64,000 nt of DNA from Tritrichomonas foetus (GCA_001839685.1 MLAK01000871.1:62001-126000); one strand, 5' to 3'. Shown: positions 18,900 through 29,750, counted from the stretch's first letter. Program-made: numbers and translations. Notes: generated by a model from the letters alone, not told the origin.

Positions 18900-21471
18900 A
18901 TGCGCCTTTTTTCTGGAGGGAATAATGATGATTTTCAACTTTGCCGCCCTGGCGAGCCATGTGAAAGACCTTCTCTTGTTCACAATCTCCCTTTAGATGA
19001 TATCAAAAAAATCAATTTGGGATATTCTGGTTGTGTTGCTATTTATGAAGATGGATCAGTTTACAAATGGGGGAGAGTTAATAATGAAGTAATCCAAGAT
19101 CCAACAAAAATAGAAGGTCTTCCAATCATTTCTGATGCCATCTGCAATTTTAATTATTTAGTCTGTCTTACAGAAGATGGCAAATTATTAGTTGATTCAC
19201 AAGAATCAAATCCCATTGGATTATATCAAGTTGAAACCGATATTAAGATTAAAATGATATTTGGACGATCAGTTCCTTGTGTTGTTGGCGAGAATAAAAA
19301 AGTTTATTCACTAGATTTTGCATCACGATCATTAATTGAATTTCAAAATGCTCCAGACAATGTCAAACAAATTTGTTCAATTTCAACCCAAGTGCTGCTC
19401 ATTAGTAGAGATGGTAAAACTTATATTTCCAAACATAATTCAAACAACTTTACTTTAGTTGAAAGTTTGAGAAATCAATTTATTGTGAAAATAGATGGAT
19501 GCTTTGAACATTTTGTTGCAGTTGCCAGTAATGGAAAAGCGTTTGGAAATGGATGTAACATTCATGGAACTATTGGCACAGGACAATCGTATATAAATTT
19601 AGAAGAAGCACAAAAATTTCATGAAATTCTAAATTTCCCTGATCCAATCATTGACATTGCAACAGGTGACATACACACCCTATTTCTTGACATTAAAGGA
19701 AAACTTTGGCAAACAGGTAAAGATCATCGTAATCAAAAAATGGGTGATTCTCAACATAACTCCAGAAAGAATATTGAATTTTATTTCAGTTAAATCTATT
19801 GCATGCGGTGGTTATTTCTCATTCATTCAAGTTTCAGGTATTCCATTACTTGGATATACTCCACCAGAACGAACTTGGATTTATAGATCGAAAGTTGAAA
19901 GAGAAAACAGAGAACTTATTCGATTAAAAGATCTTGCAATTCGAGAAAGAAGAAATGCTGTTGATCGGTATAATCAATTATTGAATGAAAGAAATAATCA
20001 GGACAATCGAAGTATTGATGAGAGAGTTCGAATGGCAACTAGCGAATTACAAGAAGAAATGAATAATCAAATGGATCAAATTATTCAACGAAATCAACAA
20101 ATTCGAGAAGATTTCGAAGTTCATCTCAGAGAAAATCAAACCAGAATTGTAGAATTAACTCGTGAAAAACAGGATTTAACAAATAAGAACGTTCAATTGA
20201 TGGAAGAATCATCACAAGTAGCAAGAATAAGAGGAGAAAATGAAAATTTGAAAAGGGAAAAAGAAAATCTATTAGTTCAAATTACCAATTTACAGGCAGA
20301 AAATGCCAGCATAAGAGCACAATATGAAATTATAGGACAGGAAAAAGTAGAATTAGTTCAACAAAATGAAGAGGAACTTCAATTTCTAGCACAACAACTA
20401 ATTGATTCTCAGCAATCAATGGAAATAATTCGAGAAAGATATGAAAATCAAATCCAGAAAATGAATGAGGAAATTCGAAGATTAAAAGAAGAACATCAAC
20501 ACAGGTTGGAAAAAATGAACGCAAATCATGAAAATCAGATGAATAAACTACAAGTTCAACTCATTACATCAAGCAACCATCGCAATAACGAAGAAAGTAT
20601 ACTAAGACAATTAAAAATTTTTACCCAAGAAGAAATTGAATCTCTTCGAAGAGTCAAAGAAATTTCACGGGGAAGTCAAGGAGATGTGATTCAAATTGCG
20701 AAAGAGAAAATGTTAGTTTTGAAAATCTTTCGTCCTTCTGATGATTATTATTCACCTACAATAAATGAAGAAGAAGATCATAATGACAACGATGATGAAA
20801 ATGGCCCAGAAGCAGATGATAATTCTCGTATGAAACAATTTCAAAGATTTTATGGGGAATATGAAATATTAAGTCAAATTAACCATAAAAATATCATTAA
20901 AGCATATGGTATTTGTTATGGAAATGAGAGCTCATATCCTTCAATCATCATGGAATATTGTCCCGGTAATCTTAAAACAACAATCCGAGCTTTGGAACGA
21001 GACCAAAAGATTATGATTATAAAAGAAATCATCGAAGTGATGAAATATATCCATTCAAGAGGTGTGATTCATCGTGATCTGAAACCAGAAAATATTTTAC
21101 TCGATGACAAAAATCATGTTAAATTATGTGATTTTGGAAATGCAACAACATCAGAGATTTCTTCACTTTCTTATAATGTTGGAACATTAGAATTTAAAGC
21201 ACCAGAATTAATCAACCGTCAACAATATAATGAAAAAGTTGATGTTTATTCATTTGGGATTTTACTTTTCTTCATTTTGAGTGATGGTAGACTTCCAAAC
21301 ATTTCAATTGGTGATGTTTGCACTGGCAGAATTCCACCAATTCCACGAGGATTCAATGAATTTTCCAGATCGCTCCTTACAGAATTACTTTCTTTTGACC
21401 CATCAGAACGTCCAGGTTTTCCTGAAATTCAGCAGAAAGCTGATGAAGCTGAATATCAGTTTTTTCATTAA
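18900..21471 (+). pseudogene. RCC1-like / coiled-coil / protein kinase fusion with one frameshift
   Basis: About 856 residues in two overlapping frames. Residues 1-320 are RCC1-type beta-propeller repeats (YSGCVAIYEDGSVYKWG, NYLVCLTEDGKL, HFVAVASNGKAFGNG, GDIHTLFLDIKGKLWQTG, then SIACGGYFSFIQ in the second frame). Residues 325-575 are a long Glu/Gln/Asn-rich coiled coil. Residues 582-856 are a kinase: RGSQG loop, LKIF lysine, an acidic insert (EEEDHNDNDDENG), HRDLKPENILL, CDFGNATT, GTLEFKAPEL, DVYSFGIL and SERPGF, a tyrosine-kinase-like (TKL) pattern with all catalytic residues. The first frame stops at 19793; the second runs through from about 19651. The shift is between 19735 and 19775, close to an A6 run, so a base error is as likely as a mutation. 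The second frame would also allow a separate coiled-coil kinase. Confidence 0.75.
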
Positions 21472-22822
21472 ATATATTGTGATTATTTTATTTATGATAG
21501 GAATATAGTCATGAAATGTGAGTCAAGAAAAATATACATATATCGACATTAATTTATAACAGGGAAACATGTAGTAAGCATTTTTGTTTACTTTCCATGT
21601 TATGATATTTTGACCCACATATCCTCGTTTTAGTATCTTTTTTGATGGAGTTATAATCATGTCACTGATATCATTTGAGGTTTTCAGAAGAAAGATCAGA
21701 AAATAATAATGAATTGCCAAAGAAAAATATCAATTTTCTTGTTTGTGTCAATATTTGTTTGTTTTAATAAAAGTACAACAATTCTCACAGCCATAAAAGC
21801 ATGCTTTCAAAAATATTTCAAAAACATGTTCTATTCAGTTAAATGAATAACCTTATTTTTAAGATTATTATTTCATTATCATAGTTTTTTGAATTGCTTT
21901 ACTTCCCTTATTCATGCCTTTATTGGTCTTACTGTACTTGAATGATTTCTGGTGTTCTTTTTGTTGATTGTCTAATTTTCACTTCTTGAGTTTTTGCAGA
22001 CTGATTTTGTTCCATTTTCATCTTGACCTCTTGAATAAAATGATGAGAAAACCCAGTTTCACATGATATCTATGAAATTCTATAATCCATCATCTCATGA
22101 TAATTTCTCTTTTCTTCACGCGTGATGATGTACCATCATGGAAAATAAAATGAATGAATACATCAAATTTGATTGAAAAAGTTACGAGTAAACACGAAAA
22201 TTTTAGATTCATTTTTCCAATATCTTCATGACTAAACATTATTTTAGTAAATAACTAAGCACAATATATTCAAATCATAGACTAGAGTATAGGTAGATAA
22301 CTTTACAAAATGAATGTTTCAATATTCAGCTGTTTGATAATAGAACATAATTTTGATAAAACGTATGGATCGTGACCCATGGCAATTTTTTATGTTTTGT
22401 ATCTTTCACAAAAAGGTCAAATATAAGGTGAAATGGAGTGGAAGATCTAATTTAGATTCTTTATAATTTTATTTCTTGAATATATTGATTATAATTGATT
22501 TTTATTCGAACAAAAAATAATATCTAAACAGAAGGATATTGATGAACTAATAATAAATAATAAAATAAATGAAAATTATAAATAATTGCGCAGAAATCAT
22601 CATACATGAATTAACCTAGAGTTAAGGATTTGAATGTATCACATCACATTTTCCAAGGTGAATATTGGCTAGATGATAATCATATCAATGAATGAAATAT
22701 TGAAACTAAAATGGAAGAAATAACATGTTCATTATACAATTTTGAAGGGAAAAGCAATCCAAAAATACAAAGAAATGATATTCAATAGATTTTTTTCAAT
22801 GCATTGATAATTTTATCAATCA
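21472..22822. other. Intergenic, AT-rich
   Basis: 1.35 kb without a supported gene. A 65-codon minus-strand frame at 21523-21720 has no recognisable features. The right end is the insertion site of transposon copy 2. Confidence 0.35.
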
Positions 22823-22830
22823 GAAAATTC

Positions 22831-23926
22831 AGATGTATACAAACTAAATAGTCTTAACGTACGAAATCACTAAAATGATCCTTATCATCAGTATTACTTA
22901 ATNCCATCAGTCAAAAATCAAAACCCAAATAGCTAAAAGAATGACGAAAATTTCCCTTATCGCAAACTTCGCAAATGGCCGAATTCAAAAATATTTCGAA
23001 AATGATTCTGAAGAAGCTATTGTTTCAGTTTTCGGGTGAACAGCTTTCAGTCAATTGTTAAATCTATTTTTTATAGTTATGAGCCATATTTATTCATAGT
23101 TTTGAAATTTTGCAACAATTAAACCGAAAAAAGAGCGATTTTGGAGAAAGCCTAAAAAAAAATTGTGAGAAGCTTTTTTTCCAAGAATCACAAAGATTAT
23201 AATACTGCTTCCCATAATTCTATTTACACTTCTTCTATCGATTTTTAATTAAAAATCGCGAAAATTTTGATAGTTTTAACTCAGTGATGTTGAATTAATT
23301 CAATTTCCATTTGACAAATATGAATGTATTGAAATCTTTTCTGTCATAAAATTTTAGTATATGAAGAAAATAGACTGGCAGTCCTCAACAGCACATTCTC
23401 AAGCAGGGATACAGATACAACGATTGAAAGACCAAATCAAGAAAAATGGAATCCAATATGTTTTTTTCCAGACTCGATGCCAAGTGAATTTTCTGATGAC
23501 TCGCCATTTAGATGGCAAAACATTCGTAATCTTCTCATTGATGCCTAAATTTTTTTTATTTATATCAAAATTATTAATATTTTTTTTATACTTCATTTTT
23601 GTATTTTGGAAAACATTATAATTTTCGATGGAGGGTCATATGATAATAAAAAGCACGATTTATGATAAGAAATAATCAAGATATTAATGCTATAAAATCA
23701 CTTTTTATCTCAATAATTCTCAGAAATTTCTGTNGGGTTTATTTTTTTCTCACAATTTTTTTTTGGATTTGGTTTTCTCTGTATCTTGATTTTTAAATTA
23801 TAATATTTATATATTATTAATAGGATTACAATTAAATAATTTTTAGATGACAATAATATCAACAATTATTCATTTAGATCTCTCAATNGTCTTCNACATC
23901 TAGAGCTAGTTAGTTTGTATACATCT
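22831..23926 (+). mobile_element. Non-autonomous DNA transposon, copy 2 (1096 bp)
   Basis: It begins AGATGTATACAAACTAA and ends with the reverse complement. It is flanked by an 8-bp direct repeat GAAAATTC (22823-22830 and 23927-23934), a target-site duplication. Inside are an A/T-rich long hairpin-prone region and one 86-codon frame (23361-23621, MKKIDWQSSTAHSQAGIQIQ...), with no transposase. Compared with copy 3 it lacks 159 bp (53 codons) inside that frame. Ambiguous bases at 22903, 23734, 23888 and 23895 fit a mixture of copies in assembly. Its right end lies 115 bp before the hexosaminidase ATG. Confidence 0.96.
23361..23621 (+). CDS. Transposon-borne short frame, 86 aa (shortened form)
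   Basis: Same N-terminal 28 residues as the 140-residue frame of copy 3, then a junction to NGIQYVFFQ after an in-frame 53-codon deletion. The C-terminal third is hydrophobic (Phe/Leu/Ile-rich) because it runs into AT-rich terminal DNA. No known domain. Whether it is translated is unknown; a second copy of the same frame is on the minus strand at 12184-12444. Confidence 0.35.
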   Translation: MKKIDWQSSTAHSQAGIQIQRLKDQIKKNGIQYVFFQTRCQVNFLMTRHLDGKTFVIFSLMPKFFLFISKLLIFFLYFIFVFWKTL

Positions 23927-24032
23927 GAAAATTCTCATAGAAGGAAATAAACAATTGAAATAGCTAACTATCAAAGTTGAGAGGAAAAAATGATTTTGTG
24001 TGGTTTATAAAAAATTTTTTAAGGAAGAAATT

Positions 24033-24040
24033 TCATCATC
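24033..24040 (+). promoter_or_regulatory. Initiator-like TCATCATC before hexosaminidase
   Basis: Ends 1 nt before the ATG at 24042. It supports that start over the in-frame ATG at 24000. Confidence 0.45.
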
Positions 24041-24041
24041 A

Positions 24042-25976
24042 ATGTTCGCTCTTTTTTGTGCACTTTCTCTGAGTACACTCAACCTCATTCCAGAGCCAAA
24101 TGACGTTCAAGTATCATCAGGCGAGTTCACAATCAAAACATCAACTTCGATTTCTTACGATGATTCTGTCGCTGGATTAGTGGACGTTGTGAACCGTTTT
24201 GCAAAAATTGTTCGCGTATCAACAGGTTATGCCTTCGCTATTAAAACAGCCCAAAGTACAAACCAAATCAATTTCGTGAAATCATCAACTACACTCGGCG
24301 ACGAAGAATACAAGCTTACAGTTACAGAACAACGTATTGATATTGTTGCATCAACTCCATCTGGTTTCTTATACGGCGCTGAAACTCTCCTCCAGTTATT
24401 CCCACCAGAGATTTTTTCAAAGGCGACCGTTTATTCTGTATCATGGATTGCTCCATGTGTCACCATAAATGATTCACCTCGTTTTCCATTCCGTGGTGTC
24501 TTGCTTGATGTCTCCCGTCACTTTTACGACATTCGCACCATCCGCGAATTTATCGATTCAATGGCCCATCATAAGCTTAACTACCTTCATTTGCACCTCA
24601 CAGATGACCAGGGATGGAGAATTGAGATCCAAAAGTATCCAAAACTCACATCTGTCGGATCAAAATCTGCTTATCGTCCAAAGCCATGGTACAGAGAAGA
24701 AAGTGATGGCATTCAATACGGTCCATTTTACTACACACAAGATGAAATCCGCGAACTTGTAAAATTCGCAAAAGCACGTGGAATTACCATTATTCCAGAA
24801 ATTGACCTTCCTGCTCATGCACTTGCTGCTCTTGCTGCTTATCCAGAATTATCATGCACAGGTGGACCATTTGAGCCAAAATCTGACATGACATCATCAG
24901 AGGATGTTTTCTGCCTTGGAAATGATAACACATTAACTGTTCTTTATGAAGTTCTTGATGAAGTGATGTCTCTCTTTGATACGAAATATATCCATGTTGG
25001 TGGTGACGAATGTCCAACAACACGCTGGGAAAATTGTCCAAAATGCCAAGCTCGTATTAAAGAACTTGGTCTCGACAGTGCCAAGCAACTTCAAAGCTGG
25101 TTCACACAGAAACTTCTTGAACACATCGAAGCAAGTGGTCATGTTTTATTCGGCTGGGACGAAATCTATGAAAGCGGCAAAACTGCCAAAGCTGCACAAA
25201 TTATGGCATGGCATAAACATGTTGGTGTTGCAGCTGCTGAAGCTGGTCATAAAGTTGTTATGACTCCATCCACTTTCATGTACTTCTGCCAATACCAATT
25301 CACATCACAAGATGTTTTCGAATATGAACAATACGGTTATAAAACATTAAATGTTGCTTATGAATATGAGCCAACTGATGGAATGACCTCTACTGGTAGC
25401 CAGAACGTTCTTGGTCTTGAAGCTTCATTCTGGACCGAGTGGGTTTGGGGTGGTGAAGAAGATTTATATTATAAACTTTATCCAAGACTTGTTGCAGTTT
25501 CTGAAGTTGGATGGACACAGAAAGGAAAGAAAGACTATAATAGATTCTTGACTTCCCTGGTCAGATCACACAACAAGAGACTTGATAACATGAAAGTCAT
25601 TCACGCACCAGTTGGTCAAACCCAAGGACTTGTTTGGACCTCAGAAGATTTGCATGAAAAAGAATACGTTAACAAGAGGTGGAACATTGCTGGTAGTGTT
25701 ACAAAGATTGGTCCTTACAAGGTTGCGTTTGTTCTCACTGGTGGATCATCAAACCTTAAGGTTCAAAATGTAAAACTCCTCATTGAAGATAAACCAGTCG
25801 CCTACTCCTTATTAACAGGAGAAGCTACATTCGACAACAATGGAAGCGCAATTTTCAGTTTGGAAACCAACGAAGATTGCACCGGAAAAGATGTTGTACT
25901 TCAAGCATCAATCCTTGGCTCAAGCAGCACAGACAGTGAAGGTGAAGTAGTGTTATACTACACTGCTAATGCATGA
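24042..25976 (+). CDS. Secreted beta-N-acetylhexosaminidase (GH20), 644 aa
   Basis: The start at 24042 gives a signal peptide (MFALFCALSLSTLNLIP). Residues 20-150 are the GH20b N-terminal domain. The catalytic barrel begins with RFPFRGVLLDVSRHFY and has HLTDDQGWRIEIQKYPKL, ITIIPEIDLPAHALAALAAYP, the catalytic pair in YIHVGGDECPTTRW (Asp-Glu, about residues 327-328), LFGWDEI, and the substrate-binding Trp in ASFWTEWVWGGEED. A C-terminal beta domain (about 545-644) follows. The enzyme removes terminal GlcNAc or GalNAc from glycans or chitin fragments in lysosomes or outside the cell. The block SCTGGPFE...KYIHVGGDECP...ENCPKCQARIK resembles Bacteroidetes enzymes more than animal HEXA/B, so bacterial origin is possible. 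Codon use is rich in C-ending codons, a sign of high expression. Confidence 0.95.
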   Translation: MFALFCALSLSTLNLIPEPNDVQVSSGEFTIKTSTSISYDDSVAGLVDVVNRFAKIVRVSTGYAFAIKTAQSTNQINFVKSSTTLGDEEYKLTVTEQRIDIVASTPSGFLYGAETLLQLFPPEIFSKATVYSVSWIAPCVTINDSPRFPFRGVLLDVSRHFYDIRTIREFIDSMAHHKLNYLHLHLTDDQGWRIEIQKYPKLTSVGSKSAYRPKPWYREESDGIQYGPFYYTQDEIRELVKFAKARGITIIPEIDLPAHALAALAAYPELSCTGGPFEPKSDMTSSEDVFCLGNDNTLTVLYEVLDEVMSLFDTKYIHVGGDECPTTRWENCPKCQARIKELGLDSAKQLQSWFTQKLLEHIEASGHVLFGWDEIYESGKTAKAAQIMAWHKHVGVAAAEAGHKVVMTPSTFMYFCQYQFTSQDVFEYEQYGYKTLNVAYEYEPTDGMTSTGSQNVLGLEASFWTEWVWGGEEDLYYKLYPRLVAVSEVGWTQKGKKDYNRFLTSLVRSHNKRLDNMKVIHAPVGQTQGLVWTSEDLHEKEYVNKRWNIAGSVTKIGPYKVAFVLTGGSSNLKVQNVKLLIEDKPVAYSLLTGEATFDNNGSAIFSLETNEDCTGKDVVLQASILGSSSTDSEGEVVLYYTANA

Positions 25977-26240
25977 AGAGAAATAAACAATATTTTGAAA
26001 ATAATTTCACGATTTATTTTCGTTCTTTTTTTGGTTTTTTTAATGAAATCTTTTCTTTTCTACAGCCAAAGATCGAAGTCAAATAACAATTCGGTGTTGT
26101 TTTAAATATCATCTTCTTTATTACTTAGATCAATCATTTTTAGGAATTTATTGATAAATATAGATCTATCACTTATTTCAATATTAATGATAAAGAATAG
26201 AAGAATATAAATTTTTAATAAAAACAAAATAAAAAGTATC

Positions 26241-27308
26241 TTATTCTTTTTCTTTCCAATCATTTGGATCAGCACCTGCTTGGATCAGGAGTTTGGCTTT
26301 TTCTTCTGATGCACGATGAATTGCTGTTTCCCCATTATTATCTTTAATATTAACATCAGCACCAGCTTCAAGTAGAACCTTTAATACATCAACATTACCA
26401 GTAATAAATAAAACAGTTTGACCTTTTTTATTTTGTGCATTAATATCGGCACCAGCTTCAATGAGAACCTTAGCTTTTTCTGGAAGTGAATAAAATAATG
26501 GAGTTCGTCCTTCATCATCTCTTGCATCAACTTCAGCGCCAGCTTCGATTATTGCTTTTGCTGCATTTTCATCAAAAACACTAAAAAGTGCAGTTTGATT
26601 TTCTTCATCACGAATGTTTACATTTATACCTAATTGAATTAATTGTTTTGCTTTATCACCATTTGAACGAAATAGTGCAGTTTTACCATCACAATCTTGT
26701 ACATTGAGATCAGCACCAGCTTCCCAAAGTGCCTGAATCGAACCTTTATCAAATGTGGAAAAAATTGGGGTGTGACCCATTTTTGATTTGATATTGACAT
26801 CAGCACCAGCTGCAATGAGAAGTTTGGTTTTCATTTCATTTGATCTAAACAAGGCTGTTCTTCCATCTTTGTCTTGAATATTAACATCAATGCCTGCTTC
26901 AATCAAATATTTAATTGAATTTTCAATTGTTGCACAAAAAAGTGCAGTTTGACCATTACAATCGGTGATATTCACATCAATTCCTCCTTGAATGAGGCAC
27001 TGAGTCATTTTTGGATATGCACCAAAAAGAGCAGTCTTGCCTTTATTGTCTCTCAAATTAACATCAATTCCAGCATCAATGAGAATTTGTGATTTTTCTT
27101 CACCTGCTCGAAAAAGAGCTGTTTCTCCATGGCTGTCTTGAATGTTGACTTTGGCACCTGCTTTCACCAGAATCAAGGCTTGTTCTGGATCTGCATCAAA
27201 TAATGGTGTTCTTCCATCTTCATAGATGAAGTTAACATCAAGATCAGAATCATTCATAGTTTTAGCATCATTGTTATGAATGCTGTTGTTGTTATTCAGG
27301 TCTTGCAT
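26241..27308 (-). CDS. Ankyrin-like protein with eleven short repeats, 355 aa
   Basis: After an Asn-rich N-terminus come eleven repeats of the form G-x-T-A-L-F-x-x-x-x-x-K-x-x-x-L-I-x-A-G-A-D-V-N. They measure 29-30 residues instead of the standard 33: residues between the two helices are missing, and TALF replaces TALH in ten of the eleven copies (the last one is ETAIH). Repeats are well conserved and unbroken, and the protein ends just after them (DPNDWKEKE). Such proteins bind partners; no enzyme domain is seen. The frame opens with TTG at 27356, but the ATG at 27306-27308 is chosen because TCATTCT lies 3 nt upstream. Confidence 0.88.
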   Translation of the reverse strand: MQDLNNNNSIHNNDAKTMNDSDLDVNFIYEDGRTPLFDADPEQALILVKAGAKVNIQDSHGETALFRAGEEKSQILIDAGIDVNLRDNKGKTALFGAYPKMTQCLIQGGIDVNITDCNGQTALFCATIENSIKYLIEAGIDVNIQDKDGRTALFRSNEMKTKLLIAAGADVNIKSKMGHTPIFSTFDKGSIQALWEAGADLNVQDCDGKTALFRSNGDKAKQLIQLGINVNIRDEENQTALFSVFDENAAKAIIEAGAEVDARDDEGRTPLFYSLPEKAKVLIEAGADINAQNKKGQTVLFITGNVDVLKVLLEAGADVNIKDNNGETAIHRASEEKAKLLIQAGADPNDWKEKE

Positions 27309-27311
27309 TGC

Positions 27312-27318
27312 AGAATGA
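27312..27318 (-). promoter_or_regulatory. Initiator-like TCATTCT before ankyrin gene
   Basis: Three bases upstream of the ATG at 27308 on the minus strand; same family of motif as before 52051 (TCATTCA). Confidence 0.5.
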
Positions 27319-27729
27319 TGTTTATAAAAATTTTGACAATGAATTGAAATTTTCAATCAATACATGGTCAGTGAACTGTCAGACAATAACTTTTTCTATT
27401 ATTATATAGTCATATATCAGAATTTTACTAACCAGATATATACTGAAAATAATAAAGTAACGTTTATTCATGTAGATTCGATTTACTTAATTCTCCAAAT
27501 TAGTAATCATTTGACAATATCCATTATTTGCTTTTGATTATAATGAACAATATACGGTGGAAAAATTATTTCTTGATGAAATCAATTTGAAAAATCAATG
27601 CCAACTCATAAATAATGCATCATTTTTCATAAAATAATTAACTAGAGAGAATAAAATAGATGGATCTTAGTAACACACTATCGGTTAATAAATTACATTG
27701 AAGGCATGATGTACTGTTTCATCTTTATT
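27319..27729. other. Intergenic
   Basis: AT-rich; nothing recognised. Confidence 0.3.
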
Positions 27730-28103
27730 TGATAAAATCACCAGCTTCAATTCCATCAATGGCATCAACAATTACATACTGAAATACATATTTATCTGTC
27801 CGATTTTTATCAGGTTCGTATGACAATTGATAATGCAAATTATGAAGAAAAATTTCTTCAATCCAGGGGCTAAACCAGATTCTATTGATGTGAACATCTT
27901 GATAATATTATCACCAATTCGAAAAACAGCATTTGTTCTTAGTAATGTTAATTCTATTGAATCACAGTTCATTTCATGCCTTTTACAAATGGATGAAATT
28001 AGCTCTTGGAAAGATTCAAGAGAATGAAAGCAATTGCTCCAATCTGCCCAATTGATGATTGTCGATAGAAAGAGAAATGAGCTCATTCTCAGAAAAAGAA
28101 ATC
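27730..28103 (-). pseudogene. Frameshifted relic, possibly phosphotransferase-like
   Basis: An open piece (27772-28086) contains TNAVFRIGDNIIKMFTSIES, which resembles the N-lobe of aminoglycoside/choline phosphotransferase-type kinases (N-x-V-F-R-I-G-D). After a shift near 27880 a second frame reads WIEEIFLHNLHYQLSYEPDK and then YVFQYVIVDAIDGIEAGDFI to a stop at about 27731. The piece upstream also reads better in another frame. The fragment is far shorter than an intact enzyme, so this looks dead. The family assignment is weak. Confidence 0.4.
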
Positions 28104-28199
28104 ATTGAATTTCTATTTCTATCTGGTCATATAATGGACAAATATCAACTGAAAAAATATCTGCTCATAAAAACAAGTTTCCTTAAATTGCTCGTTTTC

Positions 28200-28206
28200 T
28201 CACAAT
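28200..28206 (+). promoter_or_regulatory. Initiator-like TCACAAT
   Basis: One base before the ATG at 28208; the same heptamer precedes the NAA50 gene on the other strand. Confidence 0.45.
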
Positions 28207-28207
28207 A

Positions 28208-29546
28208 ATGTATAAATCAACTCTCGATGTATGCCAACGATATTTATTCGAAGCTCAAACACACAATGAATATTCAACCGCTGTTCAAAAATTGACAGAA
28301 TCCATATGGAATTTAATAACAACTGAAGCTGAAGACGGAAGCGCTTTTTTCTCACCAATATGCCAACTACTCGATGAAGTGTCAACAGGAAGTAACGAGA
28401 CGGCAGGTGAAATCAAACGCGCCGTTGAAGATTTGAACGATATCGTGGAAAGAAACGTCGCACTACAGAGAAAAATCACGGAACATGGAGCCATTATGGC
28501 CCAGTACCAAGCTATGAAGAAAAAATTCGAAGATGCGAAAATTAAATTCGAAGCGGATAAATTTGGTCCAAATTTTGCGCAAAGGAAAGAATCGCTTGAA
28601 ATTCAAATTCAGGCAATAGAAGAAATGAAAAATAGAGCAACGATTCAAGCAAGGGATGCAACTCGCGATTTAATCAATTATAAAATGAATTTTGAAAAAT
28701 TCGCACTTCGACGAATAAAATCTGCGTTTGCAAGAATCGGTGGATCAATTGTAAAAGAAAGTCAAAATAATATCATTTCATTCAAAAGGATTGCAGAAGG
28801 ACTCAAACTCATCAGGGAAGGAAAAAGTCTCAGCAACTTCGTTTTGTACGGAAACGAGGTTCCTGAATTGCAAAACGATCATCAAACTGCGAGTGAAGAA
28901 CAAACAACTAATGAAGAACAACCAACTAATGAAGAACAACCAGCCAATGAAGAACAACCAACCAATGAAGAACAAGCAACCAATGAAGAACAANNNNNNN
29001 NNNNNNNNNNNNNNNNNNNNNNNNNNNNNNNNNNNNNNNNNNNNNNNNNNNNNNNNNNNNNNNNNNNNNNNNNNNNNNNNNNNNNNNNNNNNNNNNNNNN
29101 NNNNNNNNNNNNNNNNNNNNNNNNNNNNNNNNNNNNNNNNNNNNNNNNNNNNNNNNNNNNNNNNNNNNNNNNNNNNNNNNNNNNNNNNNNNNNNNNNNNN
29201 NNNNNNNNNNNNNNNNNNNNNNNNNNNNNNNNNNNNNNNNNNNNNNNNNNNNNNNNNNNNNNNNNNNNNNNNNNNNNNNNNNNNNNNNNNNNNNNNNNNN
29301 NNNNNNNNNNNNNNNNNNNNNNNNNNNNNNNNNNNNNNNNNNNNNNNNNNNNNNNNNNNNNNNNNNNNNNNNNNNNNNNNNNNNNNNNNNNNNNNNNNNN
29401 NNNNNNNNNNNNNNNNNNNNNNNNNNNNNNNNNNNNNNNNNNNNNNNNNNNNNNNNNNNNNNNNNNNNNNNNNNNNNNCAACCAATGAAGAACAAGCAAC
29501 CAATGAAGAACAACCAACCAATGAAGAACAAACAGCTTTCAATTGA
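28208..29546 (+). CDS. Coiled-coil protein with TNEEQ repeat tail, cut by assembly gap
   Basis: Residues 1-220 are helical (VERNVALQRKITEHGAIMAQ..., MKKKFEDAKIKFEADKFG), with a length and pattern that could fit a BAR-like or other coiled-coil membrane-binding module (inference). From about residue 230 the protein becomes a pentapeptide array, TNEEQ with variants PTNEEQ, ANEEQ and ATNEEQ, encoded by 15-bp units. The array enters an N run (28994-29478) and emerges with the same repeat, ending TNEEQTAFN and TGA at about 29546. The frame before and after the gap differs by the stated gap length, which is not a multiple of 3, so that length must be an estimate. The ATG at 28208 has TCACAAT directly upstream. 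Confidence 0.75.
28896..29536. repeat. 15-bp coding minisatellite (TNEEQ), partly N
   Basis: Units of ACCAATGAAGAACAA with small variants, about seven copies before and three after the N run at 28994-29478. The unit is a multiple of 3, so copy-number change keeps the protein in frame. The gap is very likely more of the same repeat. Confidence 0.9.
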
Positions 29547-29591
29547 AAACGAAGTAACAGAATCTTCTGAATAAGCAAAAAATGAAGAATA

Positions 29592-29750
29592 TTATTCGAA
29601 AAGTTTTGCTTCTTTTGATATCAATTCATGTTTTTGAAGTATTGAAAGATAAGCCTCTTCACTAATGATGAGACACATATTCATCAGTTTATCCAACAAA
29701 CGTGGAGCAGTTTCAGCAAGAAACAATTTTTAATTGGTGACAAAATATTT
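29592..29750 (-). pseudogene. Short coding-like relic
   Basis: The minus strand reads LAETAPRLLDKLMNMCLIIS and continues to HELISKEAKLFE and a stop at 29592-29594. It has good coding character but no start and no continuation upstream. Family not recognised. The remainder of 29547-29907 is plain AT-rich spacer. Confidence 0.3.

Noticed and set aside
21523..21720. 65-codon minus-strand frame
   Set aside because: AT-rich, no initiator, no recognisable protein pattern.
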